A stretch of DNA of 64,000 bases from Oceanobacillus damuensis (GTDB lineage: Bacteria; Bacillota; Bacilli; Bacillales; Amphibacillaceae). The stretch's first letter is position 1; each line of letters begins with the position of its first letter. The position numbers and the translations under genes were made by a program. The notes beneath the pieces were generated by a model, which was given only the letters and a program-made list of their open reading frames with translations, was not told where the DNA came from and did no database searches. This document shows, in pieces, positions 35,886 through 45,475 of the stretch. The stretch is taken from contig NZ_LQNF01000029.1 of assembly GCF_001618145.1 (NCBI RefSeq), positions 1-64,000 on the forward strand, in the 5' to 3' direction.

Positions 35886-37303
35886 TGAGGGAGGTTTTTC
35901 CTAAGGTGGGAATAAATTACACTCCAAAACAAATTGTGGGTCAACTAGACAAATATATTATCGGACAGCAGCAGGCTAAAAAGTCAGTAGCGGTAGCATT
36001 AAGAAATCGTTATAGAAGAATGCAGCTGGATGAGACGTTAAAAGAGGAGATTGTTCCAAAAAACATCTTGATGATCGGTCCTACTGGTGTTGGGAAGACA
36101 GAAATTGCAAGGAGGCTTGCAAAACTCGTAGGAGCTCCTTTTGTTAAAGTGGAGGCAACAAAGTTTACTGAGGTTGGTTATGTTGGCCGGGATGTCGAGT
36201 CAATGGTCCGTGATCTTGTGGAAATGTCCGTAAGAATGGTAAAAGAAGAAAAGATGAAGGAAGTCATGGGAACGGCAGAGCAGGAGGCAAATAAAAAACT
36301 TGTGAAACTGCTTGTACCTGGGGCGAAAAAACAATCGAGTGTCAAAAATCCTTTTGAAATGCTTTTTCCAAACCAGTCTCCCACTGACGAAGCCTCTTCA
36401 GACGAACAGGAAAAAGATGAAGAAACCCGAAACAAGCGCCAAAGAATTGAACATCAATTAGCACTTGGGGAACTCGAAGATCATATTGTTTCCGTCGAGA
36501 TCGAGGAAATACCCCCATCGATGTTTGACATGCTGCAAGGATCGGGGATGGAACATATGGGCATGAATATGCAAGATGCTCTTGGTCAGTTCATGCCATC
36601 AAAAAAGAAAAAACGAAAACTTCCTGTTTCAGAAGCAAGGAAGATTCTGATTCAGCAAGAAGCCGGGAAGCTTGTTGATATGGATGAAGTTGCCCAGGAA
36701 GCGGTTAGGCGGGCAGAGGAAACAGGTATATTGTTTATTGATGAAATCGATAAGGTGGCAGGGAAACAGGAGTCTTCCGCAAATGTGTCCAGGGAAGGCG
36801 TACAACGTGATGTCCTGCCTATTGTAGAGGGATCTACAGTAGTGACAAAACATGGACCGGTTAAAACAGATCATATGCTTTTCATTGCTGCCGGAGCATT
36901 TCATATGGCGAAACCATCTGACCTTATTCCTGAGCTTCAAGGAAGATTCCCGATTCGGGTTGAACTTGAGAAGCTGTCAGTGGATGATTTCAAACAAATA
37001 CTGACAGAGCCATCCAATGCTTTAATCAAGCAATACCAAGCTTTATTGAAAACAGAAGGTATAAATATAGTTTTTACTGACGAAGCTATAGAAAGACTGG
37101 CAGAAATTGCCTATCAGGTGAATCAGGATACGGATAATATTGGTGCAAGAAGACTTCATACGATACTTGAAAAGCTTCTGGAAGATTTATCATACGAAGC
37201 AACGGATATTATGATGGATCAAATAGACATCACCAAAAATTATGTGGATCAGAAGCTGAACACTATCGTACAAAACAAAGATTTAAGTCAATTTATACTA
37301 TAA
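35885..37303 (+). CDS. hslU: HslUV protease ATPase subunit HslU (ClpY/CodX)
   Basis: 472 residues. Walker A is [15 protein letters not shown] (about 64-78). Next comes [19 protein letters not shown], then a charged insertion domain (about 110-260), Walker [13 protein letters not shown], and sensor 2 at [17 protein letters not shown]. It unfolds substrates for HslV. Translation is coupled to hslV by TAATG. codY follows after 27 bp. Confidence 0.97.
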   Translation: MREVFPKVGINYTPKQIVGQLDKYIIGQQQAKKSVAVALRNRYRRMQLDETLKEEIVPKNILMIGPTGVGKTEIARRLAKLVGAPFVKVEATKFTEVGYVGRDVESMVRDLVEMSVRMVKEEKMKEVMGTAEQEANKKLVKLLVPGAKKQSSVKNPFEMLFPNQSPTDEASSDEQEKDEETRNKRQRIEHQLALGELEDHIVSVEIEEIPPSMFDMLQGSGMEHMGMNMQDALGQFMPSKKKKRKLPVSEARKILIQQEAGKLVDMDEVAQEAVRRAEETGILFIDEIDKVAGKQESSANVSREGVQRDVLPIVEGSTVVTKHGPVKTDHMLFIAAGAFHMAKPSDLIPELQGRFPIRVELEKLSVDDFKQILTEPSNALIKQYQALLKTEGINIVFTDEAIERLAEIAYQVNQDTDNIGARRLHTILEKLLEDLSYEATDIMMDQIDITKNYVDQKLNTIVQNKDLSQFIL

Positions 37304-37330
37304 GAATAATTTTTGAAATGGAGGATCATC

Positions 37331-38110
37331 ATGGATCTATTAAATCGCGCAAGAAAAATCAATGCAATGTTACAAAAGGCAACAGGAAAGTCAGTTAACT
37401 TCAATGAAATGTCTGCATCATTAAGGGATGTAATCAAAGGAAATGTATACATTGTCAGCAGACGTGGAAAATTATTGGGTTTTGCTGTAAATCAGGAAAT
37501 TGAAAATGAACGTATGAAATCGATGCTGGAAGAAAGACAATTCCCGGAGGAATATACACAAGGACTACATGATATTCGTGAAACTACATCTAACCTTGAT
37601 ATAAACAGCCCACATACTGTATTTCCTGTAGAAAACAAAGAATTGTTCAAAGATGGTCTGACTACAATCGTACCAATTATTGGTGGCGGAGAGCGTCTGG
37701 GCACTTTGATTCTGGGAAGAGTGAATGACAGTTTCAGTGATGACGATCTTCTTCTTGCAGAATATGGTGCAACTGTTGTCGGAATGGAGATTCTGCATGA
37801 AAAAACAGAAGAAATAGAAATGGAAGCTAGAAGTAAAGCTGTTGTGCAAATGGCTATCAGCTCACTTTCTTACAGTGAACTGGAAGCAATCGACCATATC
37901 TTTGAAGAATTAAACGGCAACGAAGGTTTATTAGTTGCAAGTAAAATTGCTGACAGGGTTGGCATTACCAGATCAGTAATTGTAAATGCTTTAAGAAAGC
38001 TTGAAAGTGCAGGGGTAATTGAATCACGTTCATTAGGAATGAAAGGTACTTACATCAAAGTATTAAATGACAAATTCCTGGTAGAACTTGAAAAACTTCG
38101 CTCAAGGTAA
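37331..38110 (+). CDS. codY: GTP-sensing transcriptional regulator CodY
   Basis: 259 residues. The N-terminal GAF domain (about 1-155) senses branched-chain amino acids. The C-terminal winged helix is [32 protein letters not shown] (about 203-235). CodY with GTP represses starvation genes, including motility genes in B. subtilis. The ATG at 37331 follows GGAGGA; the TTG extension to 37313 is unlikely. It precedes the fla/che operon as in B. subtilis, but the terminator at 38128-38168 and an R2 repeat separate them. Confidence 0.97.
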   Translation: MDLLNRARKINAMLQKATGKSVNFNEMSASLRDVIKGNVYIVSRRGKLLGFAVNQEIENERMKSMLEERQFPEEYTQGLHDIRETTSNLDINSPHTVFPVENKELFKDGLTTIVPIIGGGERLGTLILGRVNDSFSDDDLLLAEYGATVVGMEILHEKTEEIEMEARSKAVVQMAISSLSYSELEAIDHIFEELNGNEGLLVASKIADRVGITRSVIVNALRKLESAGVIESRSLGMKGTYIKVLNDKFLVELEKLRSR

Positions 38111-38127
38111 TTTAAATTGCAGTTTAA

Positions 38128-38168
38128 AAAGCCAAAAAGCTGGCATATCACCAGCTTTTTGGCTTTTT
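38128..38168 (+). terminator. Terminator after codY
   Basis: AAAAAGCCAAAAAGCTGG pairs with CCAGCTTTTTGGCTTTTTT around CATATCA; a strong intrinsic terminator with a long T-run. Confidence 0.9.
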
Positions 38169-38191
38169 TATTTGTGCAGTTCTCTTCATGA

Positions 38192-38735
38192 GACTGTGGT
38201 TACTCGTTCTATCGACAACTTGCTGTTATTGGCACGAAATGTGTAAAATGCGACGTAACTTAGGTTTTTTCAGGAGATATGTGCATCTGCTGCCGTCCGG
38301 GATCGCTCGGGGCGGATGCTTTCCGCGGGCACGGCCTCAGCCTCCTCGAGAAAACCACTCTGCGGGGTCTTCGGACACGTGCTATTCCCGCAGGACAAGG
38401 AACGCTTCGTCAGCATTCGCATCGCACGAAGCAAATTGGTTTGTATTTTCGAGGAGTCACCGCCCGCCGCTCACCCGGACTGGTGAACCTGTATAATTAT
38501 ATTTTTATTACGGATGCAGTTTATTAGCAGCAAACTTAAACAGCTCTGGGAAATACACGGAGACTCCAACGGGAGGAAAGGCATAGGTGAGACACTGAAA
38601 TGCGTTAGCATGAAGGGGCTCACCAGCCGCCCGTGGAAAGCGCAGTGTATTTCCCAGAGCGGTCGCCGAAGTATCTCGCTTCCATTATTCGTGCCAAAGT
38701 TCTAACACAAATAGAAGTTACGTCGCATTTTATAT
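38192..38735 (+). repeat. Composite dispersed repeat R2, copy 2 (most complete)
   Basis: Perfect 17-bp inverted ends: AAAATGCGACGTAACTT (38245-38261) and its reverse complement at 38715-38731. Homology to copy 1 extends left to about 38192. The right core is bounded by a 16-bp perfect inverted repeat (38543-38558 with 38645-38660). The left core (about 38290-38400) is a related sequence in inverse orientation and contains CTGCGGG/CCCGCAG. No transposase gene and no convincing protein. It separates codY from the flagellar promoter. Confidence 0.87.
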
Positions 38736-38822
38736 CTAATGCGAAAATTATAAGAAACAAAACATACCGAAAAGGGTCTTTAATTACCGGGTAATTTTTC
38801 CTAGTAGATAAGGAGGTGAGAA

Positions 38823-38870
38823 ATGTTTACTATATCAAAAATAAATTTCAAGAAAGATATTTATTATTAA
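38823..38870 (+). CDS. Possible 15-residue micro-ORF upstream of the flagellar operon
   Basis: ATG at 38823 encodes MFTISKINFKKDIYY and a TAA stop. It is preceded by the ideal ribosome site AAGGAGGTGA (38810-38819), with AGGAGG 6 bp from the ATG. The peptide is basic and short. It could be a leader peptide, a truncated gene left by R2 insertion, or chance. No promoter is obvious. Confidence 0.3.
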   Translation: MFTISKINFKKDIYY

Positions 38871-39000
38871 AAATGGAACTTATTTAGTCAAAATATAATT
38901 TACATGTTCTATTTTACAAAAAAAGGGAAAATAACACTTAAAAAAGACTAGTTAAATTTAACTATTTTGTTTTTGTTTGGTAGAAAATGTCGAAAAGTAA

Positions 39001-39029
39001 TAGACTTTGCCAAATATATAAATTACAAT
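39001..39029 (+). promoter_or_regulatory. Candidate vegetative promoter of the fla/che operon
   Basis: -35 TAGACT (39001-39006, 4/6), 17-bp spacer, -10 TACAAT (39024-39029). The upstream region 38871-39000 is very AT-rich. I see no SigD-type sequence. The ribosome site AAGGAG is at 39079-39084. Confidence 0.5.
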
Positions 39030-39094
39030 ATTCGTAGAAGAAACGAATTTTATGGCCGTTAAAATAAAAATTGTTTTTAAGGAGTTATAAAAAA

Positions 39095-39481
39095 ATGAAT
39101 TTATTCGGAGGAACAATTAATAAGCTGGAACAATCACTTGATTATGCAGCAGCAAAAAATAATGCAATATCAAATAATATATCCAATGCCGACACACCAG
39201 GCTATAAGGCACAGGAAGTTGTTTTCAAGAATGCTCTCGATCATGCATTATCATCGCCACTTGAAGCTAAACGTACCAATGCTAAACATCTCCCCTTCAA
39301 TTCCAATTTGAACACGTCGTACCGAAATTCCGCTACTTCATATAACCATAATGGAAATAATGTCGATATCGATAAAGAAATGACGGAATTGGCGAAAAAT
39401 CAGATCTACTATAATGGTTTAGTCGATCGTATCAACGGTAAATTTGGAAGCTTGCAGACAGTAATACGAGGAGGTAACTGA
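39095..39481 (+). CDS. flgB: Flagellar basal-body rod protein FlgB
   Basis: 128 residues, MNLFGGTINKLEQSLDYAAAKNNAISNNISNADTPGYK... with the rod motif ISNNISNADTPGYKA (about 29-43). It is the proximal rod component and the first gene of the operon. The ATG at 39095 follows AAGGAGTT; the TTG at 39071 lies before that site. flgC follows within 2 bp. Confidence 0.96.
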   Translation: MNLFGGTINKLEQSLDYAAAKNNAISNNISNADTPGYKAQEVVFKNALDHALSSPLEAKRTNAKHLPFNSNLNTSYRNSATSYNHNGNNVDIDKEMTELAKNQIYYNGLVDRINGKFGSLQTVIRGGN

Positions 39482-39483
39482 TA

Positions 39484-39933
39484 ATGTCTATTTTTAACTC
39501 AATCAATACTAGCGGGAGTGCTTTAACCGCTCAAAGACTTCGGATGGATGTTGTATCTTCAAATATTGCAAACGCCCAATCGACAAGGGCTGTTCTAAAT
39601 GAAAACGGAGAATATGAACCTTATCGCAGAAAAATGGTTGTCATGCAATCAGCGGACAATCGTTTTAAATCAATGTTGCAAAACGCATCGAACTCAAACA
39701 CTGCACAGGGTGTAAAAGTTGCTTCGATTGTAGAAGACGAACAGCCATTTAAGCTGGAATATAATCCGGACCATCCGGACGCGAATGAAGCTGGATATGT
39801 TGAAATGCCTAATGTCGATCCATTACAGGAAATGGTTGATTTAATGAGTTCCACCAGATCATATGAAGCGAATATAACTTCCTTAAATGCAAGCAAAAGT
39901 ATGCTCATGAAAGCATTGGAAATAGGAAAATAG
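39484..39933 (+). CDS. flgC: Flagellar basal-body rod protein FlgC
   Basis: 149 residues. The N-terminal rod motif is VVSSNIANAQSTRAVLNENGEY; the C-terminus is VDLMSSTRSYEANITSLNASKSM, the typical coiled end that packs inside the rod. The ribosome site is GAGGTAA. Confidence 0.96.
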   Translation: MSIFNSINTSGSALTAQRLRMDVVSSNIANAQSTRAVLNENGEYEPYRRKMVVMQSADNRFKSMLQNASNSNTAQGVKVASIVEDEQPFKLEYNPDHPDANEAGYVEMPNVDPLQEMVDLMSSTRSYEANITSLNASKSMLMKALEIGK

Positions 39934-39952
39934 AAAATAAGGGGTATTGATG

Positions 39953-40258
39953 ATGACTTTTCCGATAAATGATGTATCACAAGTATTGAATACTGCACAG
40001 CTTACCAATAGACCAACTGTTACACCGGCTGAAGCCCAGTCTTCATTTGCAGACTCATTAAAAGGGGCAATTGAAAATCTTAATAACATTCAAATGGAAT
40101 CAGATAGCAAAACCGAAGCTCTGGCTAATGGGCAAATCGACGATCTTCATGATGTGATGATTACTGCCCAAAAGGCAAGCATTACACTGGAGACTACAGT
40201 GCAAGTACAGAAAAAAGTTATCGATGCCTATAACGAAATTATGCGAATGCAAGTTTAA
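39953..40258 (+). CDS. fliE: Flagellar hook-basal body protein FliE
   Basis: 101 residues. The conserved C-terminal half is LHDVMITAQKASITLETTVQVQKKVIDAYNEIMRMQV. It joins the MS ring to the rod. Three start codons run in tandem (TTG 39947, ATG 39950, ATG 39953); spacing from AAGGGG favours 39953. Confidence 0.95.
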   Translation: MTFPINDVSQVLNTAQLTNRPTVTPAEAQSSFADSLKGAIENLNNIQMESDSKTEALANGQIDDLHDVMITAQKASITLETTVQVQKKVIDAYNEIMRMQV

Positions 40259-40338
40259 ACGATAAACATACACATCCAGAAGATTTCAGGAAATATCTAT
40301 GCTTATCGGTAACTTATTGCACTTTGGTGGGGGAAAAT

Positions 40339-41928
40339 ATGAAGGAAAATCTTTTGAAATGGAAAGAGACGGCAACAGCTTATTGGACAAGTCGTTCAAA
40401 AAGTCAAAAAGGAATCTTTCTAGGGACAATTATAATTGTAGTATTATTGATCGCAGTTTTGTCAGTAATCAATACAAATAAACAATATGTACCATTATAT
40501 AATAATTTATCGCTGCAGGAAGTCGGGCAAATCAAAGGAGAGCTGGACGCAAGAGGGGTTCCCTACGAACTGAATGATGGCGGTACAACAATAACTGTTC
40601 CAGAAGAACAAGTCGAAACGTTGCTTGTCGATCTGGCAGGGATGGGCTTACCGAATAGCGGGAATATAGACTATTCTTTTTTTAGTGAAAATACATCCTG
40701 GGGCATAACAGACAATGAGTTCAACATTATGAAACTCGATGCGATGCAGACCGAACTTGCGAATCTCATTCAAAGCATAGACGGAATTGAAGATGCACAA
40801 GTCATGATCAATATGCCTGAGGATCCCGTTTTTGTAAGTGAAACAATTGGGGAGGCCAGTGCATCTATCGTATTGAACACCCAACCGGGTTATCAATTCC
40901 AAGGTAATCAAGTGGATACACTTTACCATTTGGTTTCAAAAGCGGTACCCAATTTGTCTCCGGACAATATTGTTATTATGAATCAGTACTTTGAATATTT
41001 TGATCGTAATAGTCAAACAGCTTCTGGGGCTCAGGATGCCTATACTTATCAGCAAACCGTTAAGAAAGATATTGAACGGGATATCCAAAGAAGATTACAG
41101 CAAATGCTTGGAACGATGGTCGGTGCTGATAATGTACTCGTTTCAGTGACTGCCGATATTGATTTTACACAGGAAAACCGAACAGAGGAATTAGTAGAAC
41201 CTGTTGATATTGAAAATATGGAAGGTCTGCCAGTCAGTTTAGAGACGATTCAGGAATCATACAGTGGAGACGCTGGCGGCGGTTTAGTGGGAACGGGTGA
41301 AGAAGATGTGACCAATTATCCCGCAGGAGCAACAGGTGAAGGAGATTATGAACTTGATAAAGAGACCATTAACTACGAATTTAACCGTATCCGAAAAGAA
41401 ATCGTAGAGAGTCCTTACAAGGTACGTGATCTTGGGATACAGGTTGCCGTGGATAATGTGACGAACAGTGACGGTAACAACGTAGAGTTTTTGACACAAC
41501 AGGAGCAGATCGCTGTTGAAGACGGTTTTTACTCTATCCTTGATTCCATTGTAGGTACTACAATTGATGCAGGTTATGGGGAAATAGATCCTGAAGAGAA
41601 GATTTCAATCGTCTTCCAGGAATTTACTGAAAGCCCAGCTATGATGGAGGTATCACCAGTTATCCCAGCATGGATGTACATTGCCGGTGCAGTATTACTT
41701 ATCATTATTATTGTTCTGATTATCTTGTTAGTCCGAAACAGAAGCACGGAAGAGGAAATGCTGGAAGAGATGGAAACAGTTGCTGGACCTGTGTTGACGG
41801 AAGTTCCTGAGATACCTGAGGAAGAAGAGTCCGAATCAGTTCTCAGAAGAAAACAATTGGAAAAAATTGCGAAAGACAAACCAGAAGATTTTGCGAAACT
41901 ATTGAGAAGCTGGATCGGAGAAGATTAG
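40339..41928 (+). CDS. fliF: Flagellar M-ring protein FliF
   Basis: 529 residues. Transmembrane segments near the N-terminus (about 25-45, IFLGTIIIVVLLIAVLSVI) and C-terminus (about 445-465, MYIAGAVLLIIIIVLIILLV) enclose the YscJ/FliF ring domains with NIMKLDAMQTELANLIQSIDGI. The acidic cytoplasmic tail (KPEDFAKLLRSWI) binds FliG. The ATG at 40339 follows GGTGGGGG; GTG 40324 is too far upstream. Confidence 0.96.
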   Translation: MKENLLKWKETATAYWTSRSKSQKGIFLGTIIIVVLLIAVLSVINTNKQYVPLYNNLSLQEVGQIKGELDARGVPYELNDGGTTITVPEEQVETLLVDLAGMGLPNSGNIDYSFFSENTSWGITDNEFNIMKLDAMQTELANLIQSIDGIEDAQVMINMPEDPVFVSETIGEASASIVLNTQPGYQFQGNQVDTLYHLVSKAVPNLSPDNIVIMNQYFEYFDRNSQTASGAQDAYTYQQTVKKDIERDIQRRLQQMLGTMVGADNVLVSVTADIDFTQENRTEELVEPVDIENMEGLPVSLETIQESYSGDAGGGLVGTGEEDVTNYPAGATGEGDYELDKETINYEFNRIRKEIVESPYKVRDLGIQVAVDNVTNSDGNNVEFLTQQEQIAVEDGFYSILDSIVGTTIDAGYGEIDPEEKISIVFQEFTESPAMMEVSPVIPAWMYIAGAVLLIIIIVLIILLVRNRSTEEEMLEEMETVAGPVLTEVPEIPEEEESESVLRRKQLEKIAKDKPEDFAKLLRSWIGED

Positions 41929-41940
41929 GAGGAGTTAAAC

Positions 41941-42954
41941 ATGGTAAGACAAAAAGCTGCATTAACCGGAAAACAAAAGGCTGCAATTCTTTTAATCTCC
42001 TTAGGTCCAGATGTTTCTGCACAAGTCTATAAGTATTTGTCGGAAGAAGAAATTGAGAAGTTAAGTCTGGAAATCTCTTCCGTTAAAAAAGTAGATTCCA
42101 GTTTAAAAGAAGATGTAATTGAACAATTCCACCAGATTGCTGTCGCACAGGATTTTATTACACAGGGCGGAATCGGTTATGCCAAGACGGTACTGGAAAA
42201 AGCTTTCGGGAGACAGGAAGCATCCAATATCATTAATCGGCTGACTTCTTCGTTGCAGGTGAAACCTTTTGATTTCGCCAGAAAAGCAGATCCGCAGCAA
42301 GTACTTAACTTTATACAGGGCGAACACCCACAAACAATTGCTTTGGTATTATCATACTTGGACCCTGAACAGGGCGGACAAATATTGTCTTCTCTTCCAC
42401 AGGAAATGCAGGCGGATGTTGCCCGGAGAATTGCCACGATGGATTCGACTTCTCCGGAAATCATCAGCCAGGTCGAACAGGTGCTGGAAAGAAACATCTC
42501 TGCTTCCGCAACGGAAGACTATACACAAACCGGCGGTATTCAGGCAGTGGTAGAAGTGTTGAATGGGGTTGATCGGAGTACAGAACGAACGATACTCGAT
42601 GCCCTCGAAATTCAGGATCCGGAATTGGCGGATGAGATTAAGAAACGGATGTTTGTCTTCGAGGATATTGTTATTCTCGATAACCGTGCAATCCAACGTG
42701 TTATCCGGGAAGTGGAAAATGAAGATCTTCGATTGTCGCTTAAAGTCGCCAGTGATGAAGTTAAAGATGTTGTCTTCCAGAATATGTCCCAGCGTATGGC
42801 TGAAACATTCAGGGAAGAAATGGAATATATGGGACCTGTCAGATTAAGGGATGTAGAGGAAGCTCAGACAAGAATTGTAGCAGCTATCCGAAGACTCGAA
42901 GAAATTGGCGAGATAGTCATTGCAAGAGGCGGGGGAGACGATATTATTGTCTGA
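41941..42954 (+). CDS. fliG: Flagellar motor switch protein FliG
   Basis: 337 residues. The middle domain has GEHPQTIALVLSYL (about 123-136, the EHPQ motif). The C-terminal torque domain has charged helix residues in IQRVIREVENEDLRLSLKVAS. It couples ion flow through MotAB to rotation. Its end overlaps the likely fliH start. Confidence 0.97.
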   Translation: MVRQKAALTGKQKAAILLISLGPDVSAQVYKYLSEEEIEKLSLEISSVKKVDSSLKEDVIEQFHQIAVAQDFITQGGIGYAKTVLEKAFGRQEASNIINRLTSSLQVKPFDFARKADPQQVLNFIQGEHPQTIALVLSYLDPEQGGQILSSLPQEMQADVARRIATMDSTSPEIISQVEQVLERNISASATEDYTQTGGIQAVVEVLNGVDRSTERTILDALEIQDPELADEIKKRMFVFEDIVILDNRAIQRVIREVENEDLRLSLKVASDEVKDVVFQNMSQRMAETFREEMEYMGPVRLRDVEEAQTRIVAAIRRLEEIGEIVIARGGGDDIIV

Positions 42955-43705
42955 TTCAGAAAATATGCAATCAAATCAGAAATTGATAAAAATCAAACCA
43001 GTCGAACTATTGCGGAGGGTCCCGCCCGAGGAAACTGCAGATATTATGGATAAAGATAGAGAAGACATTGAGCAAAAAATAAATGATTTACAGCAGGAAG
43101 TTAGGGATCTAATCCGAAAAAAGAAAATCCTGATTGAAGAAACGAATCAAAAAATTACTGAAGAAAAACAGAAATGGGACACGGAGAAGCAGGAGTGGAT
43201 TGAAAAGGCTAAGCAGGAAGGTTATACAGCCGGATTTCAACAAGGGCAAAATGATGGGCGAGCTGAATATGATGAAAAATTGAAACAGGCCAATCTCATT
43301 ATTGAGTCAACCACTGCCGATTATCACGCTACCATTGAAAAAAGCGATGAAGCCATCCTGCAATTAGCCGTTCAGGTGGCAGGGAAAATCCTGAATCAAG
43401 AGATTTCCGAAGTCCCTTCCACCTTTATGGGAGTTGTCCATGGCGCCGTGAATGAAATAAAAGATCAGTCTGTCGTAACAATTAATCTCCATCCAACAAA
43501 TTATGATTTAGTCATGCAGCACAAAGAAGAGCTCCGACGAAGTTTGGGAAATGACACGAAGCTGACCATTTACATTGATGATAATCTTGCTGAAAATGCC
43601 TGTTTAATTGAGCATCCATTTGGACAAATAGATGCAAGTATCGATACACAATTAATAAAAATCAGAGAAGCACTAGAGGATTATCTAATGGAGAAGAGGC
43701 CATGA
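42944..43705 (+). CDS. fliH: Flagellar assembly protein FliH
   Basis: About 253 residues from a TTG at 42944, 7 bp after GGGGGAGA and overlapping the fliG stop. A long coiled coil (about 35-120) includes EGYTAGFQQGQNDGRAEYDEKL, typical of FliH. The C-terminal domain binds FliI. It regulates the export ATPase. It overlaps fliI by 4 bases. Confidence 0.92.
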   Translation, partial: LLSDSENMQSNQKLIKIKPVELLRRVPPEETADIMDKDREDIEQKINDLQQEVRDLIRKKKILIEETNQKITEEKQKWDTEKQEWIEKAKQEGYTAGFQQGQNDGRAEYDEKLKQANLIIESTTADYHATIEKSDEAILQLAVQVAGKILNQEISEVPSTFMGVVHGAVNEIKDQSVVTINLHPTNYDLVMQHKEELRRSLGNDTKLTIYIDDNLAENACLIEHPFGQIDASIDTQLIKIREALEDYLMEKRP

Positions 43706-45024
43706 ATATAGAAAATTATTTTTCTGTAATTGAAAAAGCCGATACACACAAACGTTACGGTAAAGTTCTCCGTGTGGTCGGTCTGATGATTGAATCGGAG
43801 GGTCCGGCAACAAATATTGGTGAAGTGTGTTATATTCACGCATCATCAAATGACCGACCTCCCATTATATCTGAAGTAGTTGGTTTCAATAACGAGAAAA
43901 TAATCCTGATGCCTTATGGAGAGGTTACAGAGATTGGCCCAGGCTGCTTAGTTGAATCAACTGGCAAGCCACTAAGTGTAAAAGTTGGGCGTGCTCTGAT
44001 TGGCAATGTCGTCAACTCCCTGGGCAGACCATTAAATGATGAAGCTATCCTGCCAAAGGGGCTGACAAGTTATTTGACAGATCAGTCACCACCAAATCCA
44101 ATGACCCGACCACCAATCAGAAAGCCGATTCAAGTAGGAGTAAAAGCAATTGATTCTTTACTAACAATGGGTGAAGGGCAACGGATTGGTATATTTGCCG
44201 GAAGTGGTGTAGGAAAAAGTACATTGCTAGGAATGATTGCCCGAAACAGTAGTGCAGATATCAATGTGATTGCACTGATTGGCGAACGTGGCCGTGAAGT
44301 CCGCGAATTTATTGAACACGACCTAGGTGAAGAGGGACTGAAAAAATCGATTGTAGTTGCTGCTACATCAGACCAGCCTGCTTTGATGCGAATAAAAGGT
44401 GCTTATACGGCGACTGCGATAAGTGAGTACTTTCGTGACCTTGGCTATAAGGTTAATCTCATGATGGATTCCGTAACCCGTGTAGCAATGGCCCAAAGGG
44501 AAATTGGACTGGCGATTGGTGAACCGCCGACAACGAAAGGGTATACTCCATCGGTATTTTCCATTCTGCCGAAATTACTGGAAAGAACCGGTACAAACGC
44601 AAATGGAACAATTACTGCTTTTTATACAGTACTGGTTGATGGGGACGATATGAACGAACCAATCGCCGATGCAGTACGCGGTATTCTGGATGGTCATTTT
44701 ATTATGGATAGGAAACTGGCAGAGAGAGGTCAGTTTCCGGCAATAAATGTACAGAAGTCGATCAGCCGGGTAATGAATATGGTTGCTGATGGGGAACACA
44801 AAGAAATAGCACAGCAGATTCGGAGACTGATAGCAATTTATGAAGAGAATAGTGAACTGATAAGTATAGGTGCATATAAACGGGGAACCAACCAGGACAT
44901 AGACCGGGCAATTTCATTTTATCCGAAGATACAGGATTTTTTAAAGCAGGATGTCTATGACTATAAGTCTCTTGAGGAAACTGTCCAATTGATGAAAAGC
45001 CTACTTAACGGAGGGGTTAATTAA
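43702..45024 (+). CDS. fliI: Flagellum-specific export ATPase FliI
   Basis: 440 residues. Walker A GIFAGSGVGKSTLLG (about 164-178), ALIGERGREVREFIE, and the F1-beta-like block MDSVTRVAMAQREIGLAIGEPPTTKGYTPS. It powers delivery of flagellar proteins to the export gate. Its stop overlaps the fliJ ATG by one base. Confidence 0.97.
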   Translation: MNIENYFSVIEKADTHKRYGKVLRVVGLMIESEGPATNIGEVCYIHASSNDRPPIISEVVGFNNEKIILMPYGEVTEIGPGCLVESTGKPLSVKVGRALIGNVVNSLGRPLNDEAILPKGLTSYLTDQSPPNPMTRPPIRKPIQVGVKAIDSLLTMGEGQRIGIFAGSGVGKSTLLGMIARNSSADINVIALIGERGREVREFIEHDLGEEGLKKSIVVAATSDQPALMRIKGAYTATAISEYFRDLGYKVNLMMDSVTRVAMAQREIGLAIGEPPTTKGYTPSVFSILPKLLERTGTNANGTITAFYTVLVDGDDMNEPIADAVRGILDGHFIMDRKLAERGQFPAINVQKSISRVMNMVADGEHKEIAQQIRRLIAIYEENSELISIGAYKRGTNQDIDRAISFYPKIQDFLKQDVYDYKSLEETVQLMKSLLNGGVN

Positions 45025-45470
45025 TGACAGCAACATTAGCATTAACAAAGATAATGGATATTCGTGAAAATGAAAAGAAAGTAGCTCAAAAAGCATATCA
45101 CCAATCGATGGATTCTTTTGAAAAAATTGCAACAGAGCTGTACAGCTTATTAAGAAAAAAAGAAAATGCTGAAGTTTCCTATGACCATTACATTCTTTCA
45201 ACAACTCCAATCGAGAAGATAAAAGAGCAGGCAGCATATATCGAAAAGTTGAACAGGCAGATCAATGAATTGCAAAAGCTCGTGCAAAAAGCAAGAAACG
45301 ATATGGAAGCGAAGCAAGTAAAACTAACAGACGCACACGTAGAAGTGAAGAAGTTTGAAAAAATTATAGAGATTCGCAAGAATACAGAAGAAAAACATCG
45401 AAAAAGAGTGGAAAATAATGTTATGGATGAAATATCCATCAACCAATATTTAAACCACAAAAACAGGTGA
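45024..45470 (+). CDS. fliJ: Flagellar export chaperone FliJ
   Basis: 148 residues, almost entirely charged coiled coil (LTKIMDIRENEKKVAQKAYHQSMD...). FliJ sits in the FliI ring and escorts rod and hook substrates. Assignment rests on length, coiled-coil character and position after fliI. Confidence 0.9.
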   Translation: MTATLALTKIMDIRENEKKVAQKAYHQSMDSFEKIATELYSLLRKKENAEVSYDHYILSTTPIEKIKEQAAYIEKLNRQINELQKLVQKARNDMEAKQVKLTDAHVEVKKFEKIIEIRKNTEEKHRKRVENNVMDEISINQYLNHKNR

Positions 45471-45475
45471 AGCAA

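Noticed and set aside
38761-38800. AATTACC/GGGTAATT before the micro-ORF as a terminator
   Set aside because: The two arms are directly adjacent, leaving no room for an RNA loop; likely chance in AT-rich DNA.
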